DNA of 64,000 bases from Eutreptiella sp. 'Long Island Sound 2002' (lineage: Eukaryota > Euglenozoa > Euglenophyceae > Eutreptiales > Eutreptiaceae): NCBI GenBank assembly GCA_964036045.1, contig OZ038382.1, forward strand, positions 83,861,918 through 83,925,917, in the 5' to 3' direction. The translations under genes were made by a program, and so were the position numbers. The notes beneath the pieces were generated by a model that made no database searches, was not told where the DNA came from, and worked only from the letters and a program-made list of their open reading frames with translations. How positions within the stretch are numbered: position 1 is the first letter of the stretch; each line of letters opens with the position of its first letter. Shown piece after piece: positions 42,619 through 52,976 of this stretch.

Positions 42619-42945
42619 GATTGTCTTTGCATTATGTCTTTGCCACATTGTGTGTCTTCAGCTGCATGTGATATTGAGCATGGGAGGGAGGGTGGTCATT
42701 TCGCATTTCAAAAGAGGGCACACAACCTAGTAGCCCCAAATGCAGTAGCACATAGAGCCACAAGTCAAAAAGGGTTGGCTTGCACCCCTAGGGACCCCAA
42801 GTGTGGCCGTTTTTTCTTCGTTTTTCTTGATTTTGGCCACATTTTCCCCCCAGCCATTTTTGGCCAGCCGTGGCCAGCCACGGGGGGGGAAGGGGGGGGG
42901 GGGTCCAACCCGCCCAGCCGCGGCTAGCCGCGGCTAGGAACACCC
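42619..42945. other. G-rich spacer resuming the pogo-interrupting block
   Basis: Contains a long G-run (42883-42902) and GGCTAGCCGCGG repeats. No gene. This is the right-hand part of the block that separates catalytic Asp1 from Asp2 of the pogo-like transposase. Confidence 0.5.
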
Positions 42946-43835
42946 CCGACGTGTACTATGTGCATCGGCTAGATTCCATTTTGCAGTGGGTGGCAGACAC
43001 CTACCCCAATTGCATTTTGCTTTATGTTCCCGCCTCTTGTACTTCAATGCTACAACCTTTGGATGTGGCGGTGAATAGTGTTTTGAAGCGCCTCATAACT
43101 TCGTTCTTTGCGGCTTGGCTGGCTTTGGAAGCTAAGAAGCAATTTGACAACGGCGTAGCCGCCTCCGAGTTGAAGATGGATCTGCGGTTGACCACATTGT
43201 GTGAGCCGTTCATCTCATGGGTTGTAAGCGCAAAGGTATGTTTCGTCCACATCTATTAGACACAAAAGCGAAACGTCAAATACTCATTACTTCAACACTC
43301 ACTTTTTGTAGAAAAGATTTGAACAATTGAAACCCAAGATTCTGAAACACGGATGTGACAAGGCCGGGTTGATGGCCATTTGGGATGTTGTGCAGCGGCC
43401 TACCCTGTTCAATGAAGCTTCAGACCATGAGTTATGGTTGCCACATCATCAATGGTCTTACGTTACGTTACGTTGCACTTCGTTGAACATTTTTTAATGG
43501 TGTGACTGCTCCTTTAGGCCACGGAAACACTATTCCGAGTGGCTGGTGGTCGGTCGAAGGATTTTGCCGTTTCGGGTGGTGGCATGAATCAAATTATTGA
43601 GAATGCACCGCGACAACGGTCCCGTCGCCATGGTGCGGTTGAAGACTCGGGCTCCGACTCCGAAGATACGGAGGCGGATGAGGCGGAGTGGGAAGACATT
43701 TTGGCTACCATGGGAGATGGGGAGGGTGACGGGGTAGAGGTAACGGATGATGAAAGGGACACTGTTTCCCCGGATCCTCTGGTCGAGTGCTTCACTCGGT
43801 TAGGGAGGTGCGTCAAGCGACCCAAGAGGGACTAG
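42946..43835 (+). pseudogene. pogo-like transposase, C-terminal segment (spliced)
   Basis: It resumes right at the second catalytic Asp (DVYYVHRLDS, codon 42948-42950), then CILLYVPASCTSMLQPLDVA with the third Asp. There are 37 residues between them, in the range of pogo-like DDE/D enzymes. Two short introns fit the frame: 43236-43311 (GTATGT...TTGTAG, 76 bp) and 43462-43517 (GTTACG...CTTTAG, 56 bp). The last exon encodes TLFRVAGGRSKDFAVSGG and an acidic tail ending KRPKRD, TAG at 43833-43835. It belongs with 23177-23431 and 36590-37640. With the inserts and stops in the other segments the gene is dead. Confidence 0.82.
43236..43311 (+). other. Intron in the pogo-like gene (76 bp)
   Basis: GT at 43236, AG at 43310-43311. 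Joining the flanks keeps the frame (VSAK then KRFEQL). This shows that small canonical introns are used in this genome. A second, 56 bp, is inferred at 43462-43517. Confidence 0.75.
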
Positions 43836-43917
43836 CACGGTGACGATGCTTTAGTCATACTTCAGATCGGTGTCGCTTTCGTGTACTGCTTGTCTTATGT
43901 GCCTTCCAGAGGGTGAG

Positions 43918-43975
43918 AAGGAGTCCACAAAAAAAAGGAAAAAAAAGAAAAAAAAAGATAAAAAAAAAAGGGGAG
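43918..43975 (+). repeat. Purine-rich simple sequence
   Basis: A-runs broken by G (AAAAAAGGAAAAAAAAG type) after the transposase stop. No gene between here and the terminal inverted repeat at 44151. Confidence 0.8.
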
Positions 43976-44296
43976 GGAGTCCACATGGGACGCCGAAGGC
44001 GCCGAAGCAAAAATTGAGAAAAACATCCAATTACATTATCCGAGACCCCCGTCCATTAAAAAATAACATTGTACATTATCCATTTTTCGGCAACATTATT
44101 CTTTTTTAACATTTACATTTTACATTTTCGTTTTTCGTTGACGTTATTATACTGTAAATAACTTTGTAACCACAGTAAAATCTGAAATTTAACAGATGTA
44201 CCAGAGAGTGATAATACAAATGTACAAAAATATAACATATACTGTACTTTCCTATAATGGGCTGAAGTTGACCAAAATCTGGCTGAGGCCGCAGAA

Positions 44297-44324
44297 TTCT
44301 CCGGATAAGCCCTTATCCGGAGAA
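44297..44324. repeat. Perfect palindrome, 13-bp arms
   Basis: TTCTCCGGATAAG at 44297-44309 and its exact reverse complement at 44312-44324 are separated by two bases. A further half copy, TTTCTCCGGATAA, follows at 44331. It lies about 120 bp outside the pogo-like terminal repeat and could be the end of another element or a protein-binding site. Confidence 0.75.
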
Positions 44325-44419
44325 AGCGCATTTCTCCGGATAACATCCGGCCAGCGATATACCCAGCGATTGTTACCACCAAATCTGGATTTTTTTTTTT
44401 ACATCAATCGATAGTCTGG

Positions 44420-47400
44420 CCTAGCCTCAATTTGTAGATCTATCCAGAAAAATCATGCAGATCCCAAAAAAATTTGAGAAATCGACGCGACTGTGACCCA
44501 CGGGCGGAAAACGCTCGGAGTTCGGCAAATCACCCTAGCCAATCCCGTGAGTCACGATCGGTGGACAGTACACAAATATTCGTCCCACCACGGCCACCTT
44601 TTCCTCCAATTCCTTGAAGAACCAAAGATGAAAATCTGAATTGGGGAATGGACTGCAATGTTTGCAACCACCAGAATCACGAACTCTCAATCGCATTTTC
44701 ATTGGTTCTACCTTGGCGGCTACCCATTCCAATAGCAAGACGTTCAAAAGCAAACGGTGCATCTGCGTTTTTTACGTTTTCTCATCATTTTTGCATTAAC
44801 CTCGAACAATTTTCAATTGGTGCGTGCCTTCGACAAGGGCTTTTAACAAGCACTTCCGGCCCTCCGTTGTGCCTTTCTTTAGGTTTCGCTTGTTTCGTGC
44901 ACGACCTAGACCTCGATGGTGTGCACCATTCCTCACATACGACTCGGTGACCTCGGCTTGCGCCTCCTTTGAAATGCTCACACGTGCACCATATTGCTCG
45001 GTTATCGCATATGTCCTTGGCATACATACATATGTGATGTTTATATGCAACCCACTTGTTCGATACCAACACGCCATCCACGTGCGCACATGGGCGTGTC
45101 GCATTCGGCTCACCCTGACCCACCGCCTTTGTCATTATTCTTTTGCCATCTAACGAATACTAGGTTGCTGTTCAAGAGTCTCTTCGCGATTTCCATGTTA
45201 CTTCATTTGAATTGAATTTTAAGGACTACAGAGAACTAACACAAAGTATGTATTGCGACTGAGTCCGTGGTTCGGAGCTCGGACGTCGCCACGGTGGTCG
45301 GCTCTGCTTCACTGCGTTGTGGCGCAAACTTCGACTTCTATTGCGTGTTTTTTGACACGCAACGTTCAATGAAAAAGGGAATCGTCCGAGAGTTCCATTA
45401 GAGCTATCGAGCTAGGCCTCTTGAATTAACGTAAAATGACGCTTGCACAACGTTGGAAGAGCGTGTGCACGATTCTCCCAACAATAGTACGAAATGCCCC
45501 TCATGAATACCGGTGGATGTTTCGACAAGCTGTCATGGGGGTCATTGTTGTAGGCCCAAAACGGTGCATGGACTCGGAGGAAGAAATTAGTCAAAAACGT
45601 CGGAAAGTGGATGACAGCGATGAAGATAGTGAGTCAGCCGCAGCTTTGACAAGTCTACATTCATGTACATGGTGTGGATCCGCTTAGTTGTTTGCTCACT
45701 CCCATGTGCAAGGAACATGCACACTTGCATGCACCTGCCTCCACGTGGCTCATTTAAGTACGATGTAGCAGGTGCGGTAAGGTGCTATTTTGCACTTCGG
45801 TTTCAGGCCATGTGCTACCGTGTTTTAACCGTCGGGCAGAAAATAGGCGTATTCGTGCAACAACATAAGCGCGTTTCCGACAAGGGTGCCATCCCCGCGG
45901 AATGAGTTGTAGTAAACCCAAGATCTATCCAAAACGTAAAAGGGAGAAGTTTTCCCAAGGAGCAATTTGCGGCACTCGAGCGTGCTGCTAGTGCTTCGCA
46001 AAGTGATCGGTTGTTTGCTGTGAGGGTTTCCGTGATGGTTGTTATCGATTGTTATCCATCCCCGCGCGCGAAGGCAAGTCGTGCCTTGTGTGCGTGATCT
46101 TCGCACGACTTTTGCGCCAAGTAGTCTCCTCGCTTGTCGCTTCATGCGGCCCGTCGCACAACTTGTCCGCTCATGACAGGAGTTGGGATAGTGATGTTGA
46201 CATTCTCGACACGCTTTCTTTGGACAATTGCGATTTGAGCGATTCTTTGAGCGTCGGACATAGGTGTGCTTGTTCCCGTGGATTGATGTTTTCATTTATG
46301 TATGAGGTACATTCAGTCGTTGGTTGCTTTACCCCGACAAAAAGGCGTTCCGTTGTTGGGTGTGTGTGCCACGAAGGCTGTTGAGTTGTTCGTGTTTGGG
46401 GAAGGGGTGGCATCTCCATGGTTCATTTTGTGTGTGACATTGCTCCCCCACATTTTCAAACCGTCCAACGACCACTTGTAGTGGTCAAAGGTCCCGATTG
46501 ATTGGCTGCTTGTTTTGCACTTCAATGAGCCAAACCGGTGCAACCCGCCATTGCATTGGGATGCGGTACACGTTCGGTTGTTGCGGTTGATTATTCCGTC
46601 TATTGGAAAAAAATCTACCTTGAGGTAGTTGTTGCAGAAATGCTATCCAACCTTGTTTTTTTCAACAACGCATTCGAACTTGACAGAGACGACTCGGATA
46701 AGGAGGATGTTGTGGAGGTTGACCGTAGTGTGACGAGCACGGAGAGCAAGACGGTTGGGTGGTTGACTAGCAACAATATGTTGCAGCATTTAATGGAGCA
46801 CGAGAAGGTTGTTCTTCACCATTGTCCTTGTGTGCCGGTGTTGATGATTTCAACCCGTAAACCATGGAGAATTCGCTAGCCACACATGGTCTGCGTTCGA
46901 TTGAAAGTTTGTGAGCATGCAACCCTCATGGGGCGCGTGGTTGATACCAGTGGTGTGCGGATGTTCGATGTTTTGGAACGCATCGTTGTATGCAGGACTC
47001 GGATGTGCTGACGGAAATGCTTCGAGACACATTTGGACATCACATTCGTGCGTTATCTCAGTATTGCCCAGCATACAATGTGAGGTGTGGTCGCCATCCA
47101 AGGCCACGCAATGCCGTTTTGTTTTAATGTTTCCTCTGCACGGCAACATTGTGATGGTTGCATGCAACGTCACGGGTTCGAAGCTAAGTGGGGCTCCCGG
47201 CGGGGCGCCATTCCCGTCGTCGTAAGATTGCACATTCAGACGGCATGTGCAAAGCAAGCCGTTAAAAATCGGAAGAAGACGCGCGTTCACCCGCGACCTA
47301 GTGACATGGAGAGCAAGGGAAGCTGGACGGGCGCATTCGGATGGGACCTCGGGGGGACCGCTAGCACCGCCAACACTGCACGCGCACTGGGTATGGGATC

Positions 47401-48740
47401 CATTGCACAAGGGGTTGTGCGAATTAGTACCGTGGGTGTGGTATTGCATGCCGACGCACACCGACCATTTGTGGCTCCACATAACCAGAAAATGTACGCA
47501 TTTGTAGCGCTGCTTTTGGACACCTGCTTCCGTAAGAAGCCATGCAAGCACTATGAAGAATATGAGGGAGGGAAACCTTAATGAGTGGAATGCATCAGTT
47601 GAAGCCAAGAGTGTAAAGCAATTCGGTGCACACGATTCCGGTTGGCAACACCAACGACACATCTCCGCTTTCCTCAGGATGGGGTTTATTGACCTCATCG
47701 AGCCTGGATGCCAGTATGCCGTGTTGCGGTTGTCTTGCCGAATTGTGGGAGTGGCCGTCATTCATCCACAATTTGCAGGTTCTGAAGCGTCCCGCGTTTT
47801 TGTTTGTGCTTGTTGTGTCAGGCAGTGCAAGCGTCGCTGGAATCTGTGTGGGGGAGGGGCCACATTGCGGGATGCTCACGGCATTGGTCTCGATTGGCTA
47901 TCAATATGCAGCGGTTTCCAATGATTTGGGCACAGTGGTCGCGCCCGGCATGTTGGCGTAATTACCACGACTCTTCTCTTCACCCTCGCTTCAGGTTTAC
48001 CAGGGTTCTCGGTGTTGAGCAATTTTATGATTGACCGTGGTTTTCGAGGTGTGCATGCGCCTTCGGGATTGTGGCGTGTGCTTGGGTAGCTGTATTGTTG
48101 CCTGCGTGCGTTTGTGCAACACGGTGCCGTGTGGGCACGCGCGCCTGACATGGGGTGGGGGTCAGGTGGATATACCAGCACCAGCGAATTTCATGGAAAT
48201 GATCCAGCGGCGGGCGCGCATTAGGGGGATAGCGCATTGTTGGTCCCGGTGTGACAGGCAGTCTGGCGCAGGGGAGACTGGCAGAATTCCTGGGCGTTGC
48301 TGACAATGCAAGAGTACCGAGAACACGGCACACTGGACGCCAGAGTGCCAAGAGGCTCCGGAATTTCTCCAGCAGACGGAATGGGGGCCAGGCTGCAGCG
48401 AAGGCCTGTGCGACGCGACCCCCCTCCCCCCCCCACGGCTGCGACCTGTGAAAAGTCGGAGGTAACGCAACGGTAGGGAGTACGGTGAGGAAGTGCCGCA
48501 CTGGGGGAGGAGGGAGACCGCTGCAGTCCAGAGGGCTGCTGTCCAAACCGAAGCCAGCTGTGACCCTCACTGTGTGAACAATATGGGACTGGCTGAGGAC
48601 GTGGCCTCACGCGTTTGGTGTGCTTTTAGGGGCAGATGCTCGGTTTTTGAGGTACAGATGTCGTTTGCAGATGCCCAGTTCATGGTGAATCTGCTTGGCG
48701 CAATTCTGTTCACAGCACCGGCGCAGTTTCTCTGTTCCTC
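44420..48740. other. Mixed sequence; no secure gene
   Basis: Several short frames look partly protein-like but are unlinked. They are 45436-45647 plus (HEYRWMFRQAVMGVIVVG, then an acidic Ser/Asp tail that ends at a GTGAGT donor-like site), 46638-46870 plus (acidic, FELDRDDSDKEDVVEVDRS), and a minus frame at 44796-45113 (ITEQYGARVSISKEAQAE, Lys/Arg-rich). They could be remnants of a DNA transposon or exons of an intron-rich gene. The 303-codon minus frame at 46850-47761 has no domain features and overlaps the acidic plus-frame region's end. I give no function. Confidence 0.3.
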
Positions 48741-48744
48741 TCAG

Positions 48745-49346
48745 GCCAAGGGCTGGGAACGTATTTCATTGATGCTGTGCATCAGCAGCTCGTGGCCTCG
48801 GGCGCAAAAGCCATCGCCATGCTGCAGCCTGCAACGCATGCTGCCAGTGCGCAGGTATGGCGCAAGACATGAAATTTAGTGTCCAACCTCTGGTACACGG
48901 TGCAACAGTGCGCCGTATTCCCCTCGCCTTTCTTGTGGGTTCTTATGGGTATGCGGCCAACGTTGACGGACAATGTTTCAGTGCAGCGAGGGGACACACC
49001 CCCAGTTGATGGGTGACTGCCGCGTGAACGATATCGGTTGGCGCGTCGTGTTTCTGGCGAAAATTAACGGTCGCCAGGCATGCGTTGGGGATGTCGGGCT
49101 GCGGATTATCGTTGTTGATTTTAAGTGCCACGCACTGCTGTGTAACCCAGGTTAGTTGAGTTCTTTTGGCCAATTGAGTATGCAGCTGATTTGTATGGTT
49201 TTTTTTTTGGATGATCCTTCCTGACGGCGGCCTTACATTCGGATTTTTCCACAGACTCAAGCAGGATTGTTGCGAGTGGAACCTGTGCGACATTTTCCGA
49301 CGTTTGCGTCTATTGTCACTGGACCCCTCAGACATTGCGTTGGTTC
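48745..49346 (+). CDS. Candidate exons of an unknown spliced gene
   Basis: Three intervals join in frame across GT-AG introns. 48745-48854 has YFIDAVHQQLVASGAKAIAM and ends at CAG|GTATGG. 48982-49150 follows TTTCAG, has RVNDIGWRVVFLAKINGRQA and GLRIIVVDFKCHALLC, and ends at CCAG|GTTAGT. 49255 to about 49346 follows TTCCACAG, has RIVASGTCATFSDVCVYCHW. Phases agree at both joins (0 and 1). I found neither a start nor a following exon with a clear match, so the model is partial. No family recognised. Confidence 0.35.
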
Positions 49347-50938
49347 AGTATCTTTCATGTTCTATTCAATCTTTCCATCTTTCCATCTCTGAGAAAAGTT
49401 TCGTCTCTACCCCTTACGGGGTTTGCCTCTGTGGGTTTTTGGCTTTCCCCTCGACCCTGGGAATATGGTTGTTGCATTCCTATGTCGACAGCCAACCCAA
49501 TTGCCAACAGCCCTGACATGGGGTGGTGCGTCGTGCATCATCCACCGTCCTACCATTGCCCCCCTCGTACATAATGCATCTCGCAGCCGTGTGCATTGGC
49601 CGTTGCATCTGCGGCGGTGTACACCGCAACCAGAGGAGTCAAAAGTCAAAATTTTGATTGTCCAGTTGCACAGTCGGCAAAATTCCACATGTGCTGTGTG
49701 TTTGGAGACCAGATACTGCGTGGGACTCGAAAACAAGGAACCTGGAAATGAAACCAAGAACAATGGGACCTTCTTCCGGTTCACAATCAATTGACAACAG
49801 GAGAGCAAGCAGAAGAAAAAAAATGGCGATGCCTCCTGTTCCGAAATTGTCTGCATCGCTTTCCTTCCTATTTTAGGACGGAAAATGTGCACCGCCGGTC
49901 ATCAAACTGGTTGCCATTTGTTTTGCCAGAAAAATGGAAAATACGGCTGCTCACACCCCACACGTCCGTCACAATTTCTGAACCCAGCCACCGACGCCGA
50001 TGCCCCCCATCTACACCGCCATCACTTCCACGCATTTTCACATCACCATGGGGAGCCTGGGGAGCCGCAACACATAGCCAAAAATGTGCTACGCCGCTGC
50101 CCATGTTCTCTTGACGTCCGTACTCCTAACCAGGTATCAGCGTCGTTCAATTGGCAAACAAATGAAGCAAACCCTAGCATTCATGGGAAATTGCTTGGGT
50201 TGTGGGCTTGGCTGGTGCTCTGGGCCAGCTGCCCATGATTCGCAGATGACGCCACATGGCATACGACGTGCATCGTGTCTGTGCGTCTGGTTCGGGAAAA
50301 CGCGGACGTTTTCGTTCCTGGGTTCCCTTTTGCCTTCGCGCAGGACCAAATTTAGTGTCAAGAAGGTCCGTAATATTATCTTCCACAGTTTTGAACGCTG
50401 GATCCAGCACATGGGAATGGCTAGCTCCGATTGGTTGATGTGCCGAGACCAAACACGCTGTGAGCACCCGCTGGGGTTAGAAGCAGAAAACTTTCATTTT
50501 GGTTATTCGGCAGAGATATGGGGTCATGTGTCCTTCAGCGATGGAAAGGGACAGGAAATGTCTAGCAGGGCTTTTTCAGTGTCTGTGACCCATGGGGAAG
50601 GGGGGCACTGCAGAACAACATTTCGGAGACTTCCCACGGCGACTACTAGTCGGGTACCCGTTGCTCAAACATCCACGCCAGTCTGCTATGCACAACAAAA
50701 GACAGGTTGGTCGAGCGGTAGTGGTCTGAAACCAACATCAATCCCAACTGCAAAGCAATGGTACACAATGCAATCAAAATAAGTCGAACCGTGTGGGGCT
50801 GGCTAGTTTTGTGGGTTTTTTCTATGGCACATGCGTGTCATTATTCTTGCTGCCTCAGGGATCTTCACATCCAGCTTGGTGGCCCTGCACTCTTCGGTAC
50901 CCTTCGGACACATATCAATGTGTGTATGTGTGTCTCAG
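49347..50938. other. Possible exons, unresolved
   Basis: Protein-like pieces occur near 49875-49960 (a Cys/His-rich stretch, TGCHLFCQKNGKYGCSHP), 50137-50235 (SASFNWQTNEANPSIHG) and 50391-50560 (FERWIQHMGMASSDWLMC), each near acceptor-like sites. I could not join them in frame with confidence. Confidence 0.25.
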
Positions 50939-52976
50939 ATGGACAGTGAAGCCAAGAGGAGGCAGAGTTGGTTGACTCTTCAAGGGTACAGTGCTGTGGC
51001 TTGGGACAGTGTTCATCCTTTAGCCGCATGTGCCAGATTGCAGATGCTCATGGATGGTTTGAATCCTGAGGACCACGCGTTCCTGGTTCGTGTTGGCGCC
51101 CGCCAGTGCCTCGAAGCGACGTGGCAACCCTACATTGCTGAAGGGACCATATTACGGCAGTACAGTGCACTCAAGCAGATGGTGTGTTGTGAGAGGTCGC
51201 GACGTGTGCAAGTTCGTATTTGGGATGGAATGTTTTAAGGTGGACAAGCGTTGCATTTTTTTCAACGACACCACAGTTGTAGTCCAAGTTGATCTGGTCT
51301 CAGGATGCTGCTGTCTTTGCCGGTGACAAACACCGCAAGGAATCACAGAAGTTGAATACCGCAAAGGCATACATGTGTCGATGGTGTCAATGGAAGCGGC
51401 AATGCACAACAATTTCATGGGAACGTAAGGCAGCCTGGTTGTGTGGGGATGGGGATGCCTAGTGGCCAGGTCAGCTTGCAGCATTTTGTGCAGTATGTCA
51501 AGGAACTCAACATCTGAGTTGCACTCACAATGTAATGTGCCAGGCCAGCCATGGGTGGTACAAACACCTCTGACCAGGAACTGATTCTGCTCTGACTCCG
51601 GGGTGAAGCCATGTGTGATGCCACTTGTGCATGCGGGGCCCAAGCTGCTGGATTTCTTCGATGCCATCTGCCATGCCACTGTATCTTCTGACATAGAAGA
51701 GAGGCAGGAGCCTTTGCTGGGGCTCAGGGGTGGTGGCCGAGATGCGGTGTCAGGCAGGTCGATATGCAGGGCTGGGGCCAGGGGCACAGGAGGTGGCAGG
51801 AGAGGCGGGAGTGCAGCAGGAGGGGAGAATTATTACACTGGCCCCGGCCCTCTGGGGTGCTTCCAGTGCACTGCAAGTGCTGCAGAGAAAAACCCCAGTA
51901 ATACAATTCCCCAAACCATTCTAAAAAATGAGGAGAGAGATGCTTGGTGTGTCCTCAAATGAACCTATTTCCATCATTGTACCAGTGAAACAATCTAAAT
52001 TGATCAATACCTTGTCCACGTACATCAGCTGGAACTGAGGGTCACTGCTTGTCCCACACGTTGCATTGTGCTTCATACAGCTCCCCTAGGCACCACAACA
52101 ACTACCTACGTTGCATGTGACCCCAAATGTTCTTAAATGTTCTTGGAACAGTGATGTCCAGGTGCAAAACATCAACACAGACCACTTGTGGACGTCTACA
52201 AGCACCAACAGGATCTACACTACCACTGCAGGTTGGTTTTTCTTCTGGCACCTTGCAGGGACTGCAGGGAAAGCACCCCCTCTAGGCGAGCTGCGTTTGA
52301 CAAAACCATCATAGATTAATCTATGAGGAGGGAGGGCGCTCCTCTCACCAAAAGTGGATTGCAGTTTACGGGGCTGTGTTACACTCCCTGCCCTCAAGGC
52401 TTGCGACAGAGGGACCAAGGAAAAAGCAATAATTGTTCTCGTTCGAAAGCCCTGCAATGGTGCCACACCCCTGGGGGCTGGGGTGCACCCCGGAAGAAAG
52501 CCATAAACAATAGCGTGCCCCTGTATGCAGCTGGCCCTCCATGCTGCCTTGCCGCCACTGCCAGCATCCCCCCTCCCCTAGCCCTGTGCGCTAGCTGACC
52601 TGCTGGCTGCCTGTGGTGCCCGACCCAGCACTGCTACCCTGTCCTGAGCTGTGTCAGTGTACAACGTTGTGTGTCTACAACAGGTTGGTTCAGGAATGTA
52701 CCGCGAAATGGAGAAGATCTTGAAAGCACGGGAGTGCAGGAGGGAGCAACAGAATAGGCAAAGGGATCTCATCATGTCGGATGTCTCACCCAGTGAGGAC
52801 CCAGAGGTAGCTTTGCTTCGTTCGTGTTTCTTTGCTGGCTGCTGAGTGGACTGCAGACACTTCATTTGTGGCTGCAGTCTCTTCCGAAGAACAATGTGAA
52901 TTTTACTAAGATGCACCCAGGAACACCATTGAACCGAAATCGTTGGAGCGAAAGTGGAAGAGACCTGGGAAAATGA
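50939..52976 (+). CDS. Candidate spliced gene with Cys-rich region (function unknown)
   Basis: Best-supported exon set outside the transposons. Exon 50939-51181 follows TGTCTCAG, starts with ATG, has 81 codons (SAVAWDSVHPLAACARLQML, GARQCLEATWQPYIAEG) and ends before GTGTGT. Exon 51304-51424 joins in phase 0, with DAAVFAGDKHRKESQKLN and C-x2-C-x5-C in MCRWCQWKRQC, and ends before GTAAGG. A possible exon at 51482 continues with more cysteines (FCAVCQGTQHLSC) but its end is unclear. Exon 52684-52806 (41 codons, Arg/Glu-rich helix MYREMEKILKARECRREQQN) and terminal exon 52878-52976 (stop TGA 52974-52976) join in phase 0. Introns are 57-122 bp where defined. The Cys pattern and helix recall zinc-binding transposases such as KDZ types, but that is a guess. 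A minus frame at 51152-51787 overlaps and competes. Confidence 0.4.

Larger units (their letters stand above)
22643..44179 (+). mobile_element. pogo/Tigger-like DNA transposon, nested host of later insertions
   Basis: A 29-base sequence at 22643-22671 (starting TTTACTGTGGTTA) is matched as its reverse complement at 44151-44179, with 27 of 29 positions complementary. Between them lies a split transposase gene of the DDE_1/pogo type (segments near 23177-23431, 36590-37640 and 42946-43835). Removing the two LTR retrotransposons leaves about 5.3 kb. The exact termini and the TA duplication expected of this superfamily could not be fixed, because the similarity extends weakly outward. The gene segments and the order of insertions are clearer than the ends. 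Confidence 0.65.

Noticed and set aside
46850-47761. 303-codon minus frame
   Set aside because: No motif or sensible composition found; plus-strand protein-like pieces lie beside it. Left as unresolved rather than called.
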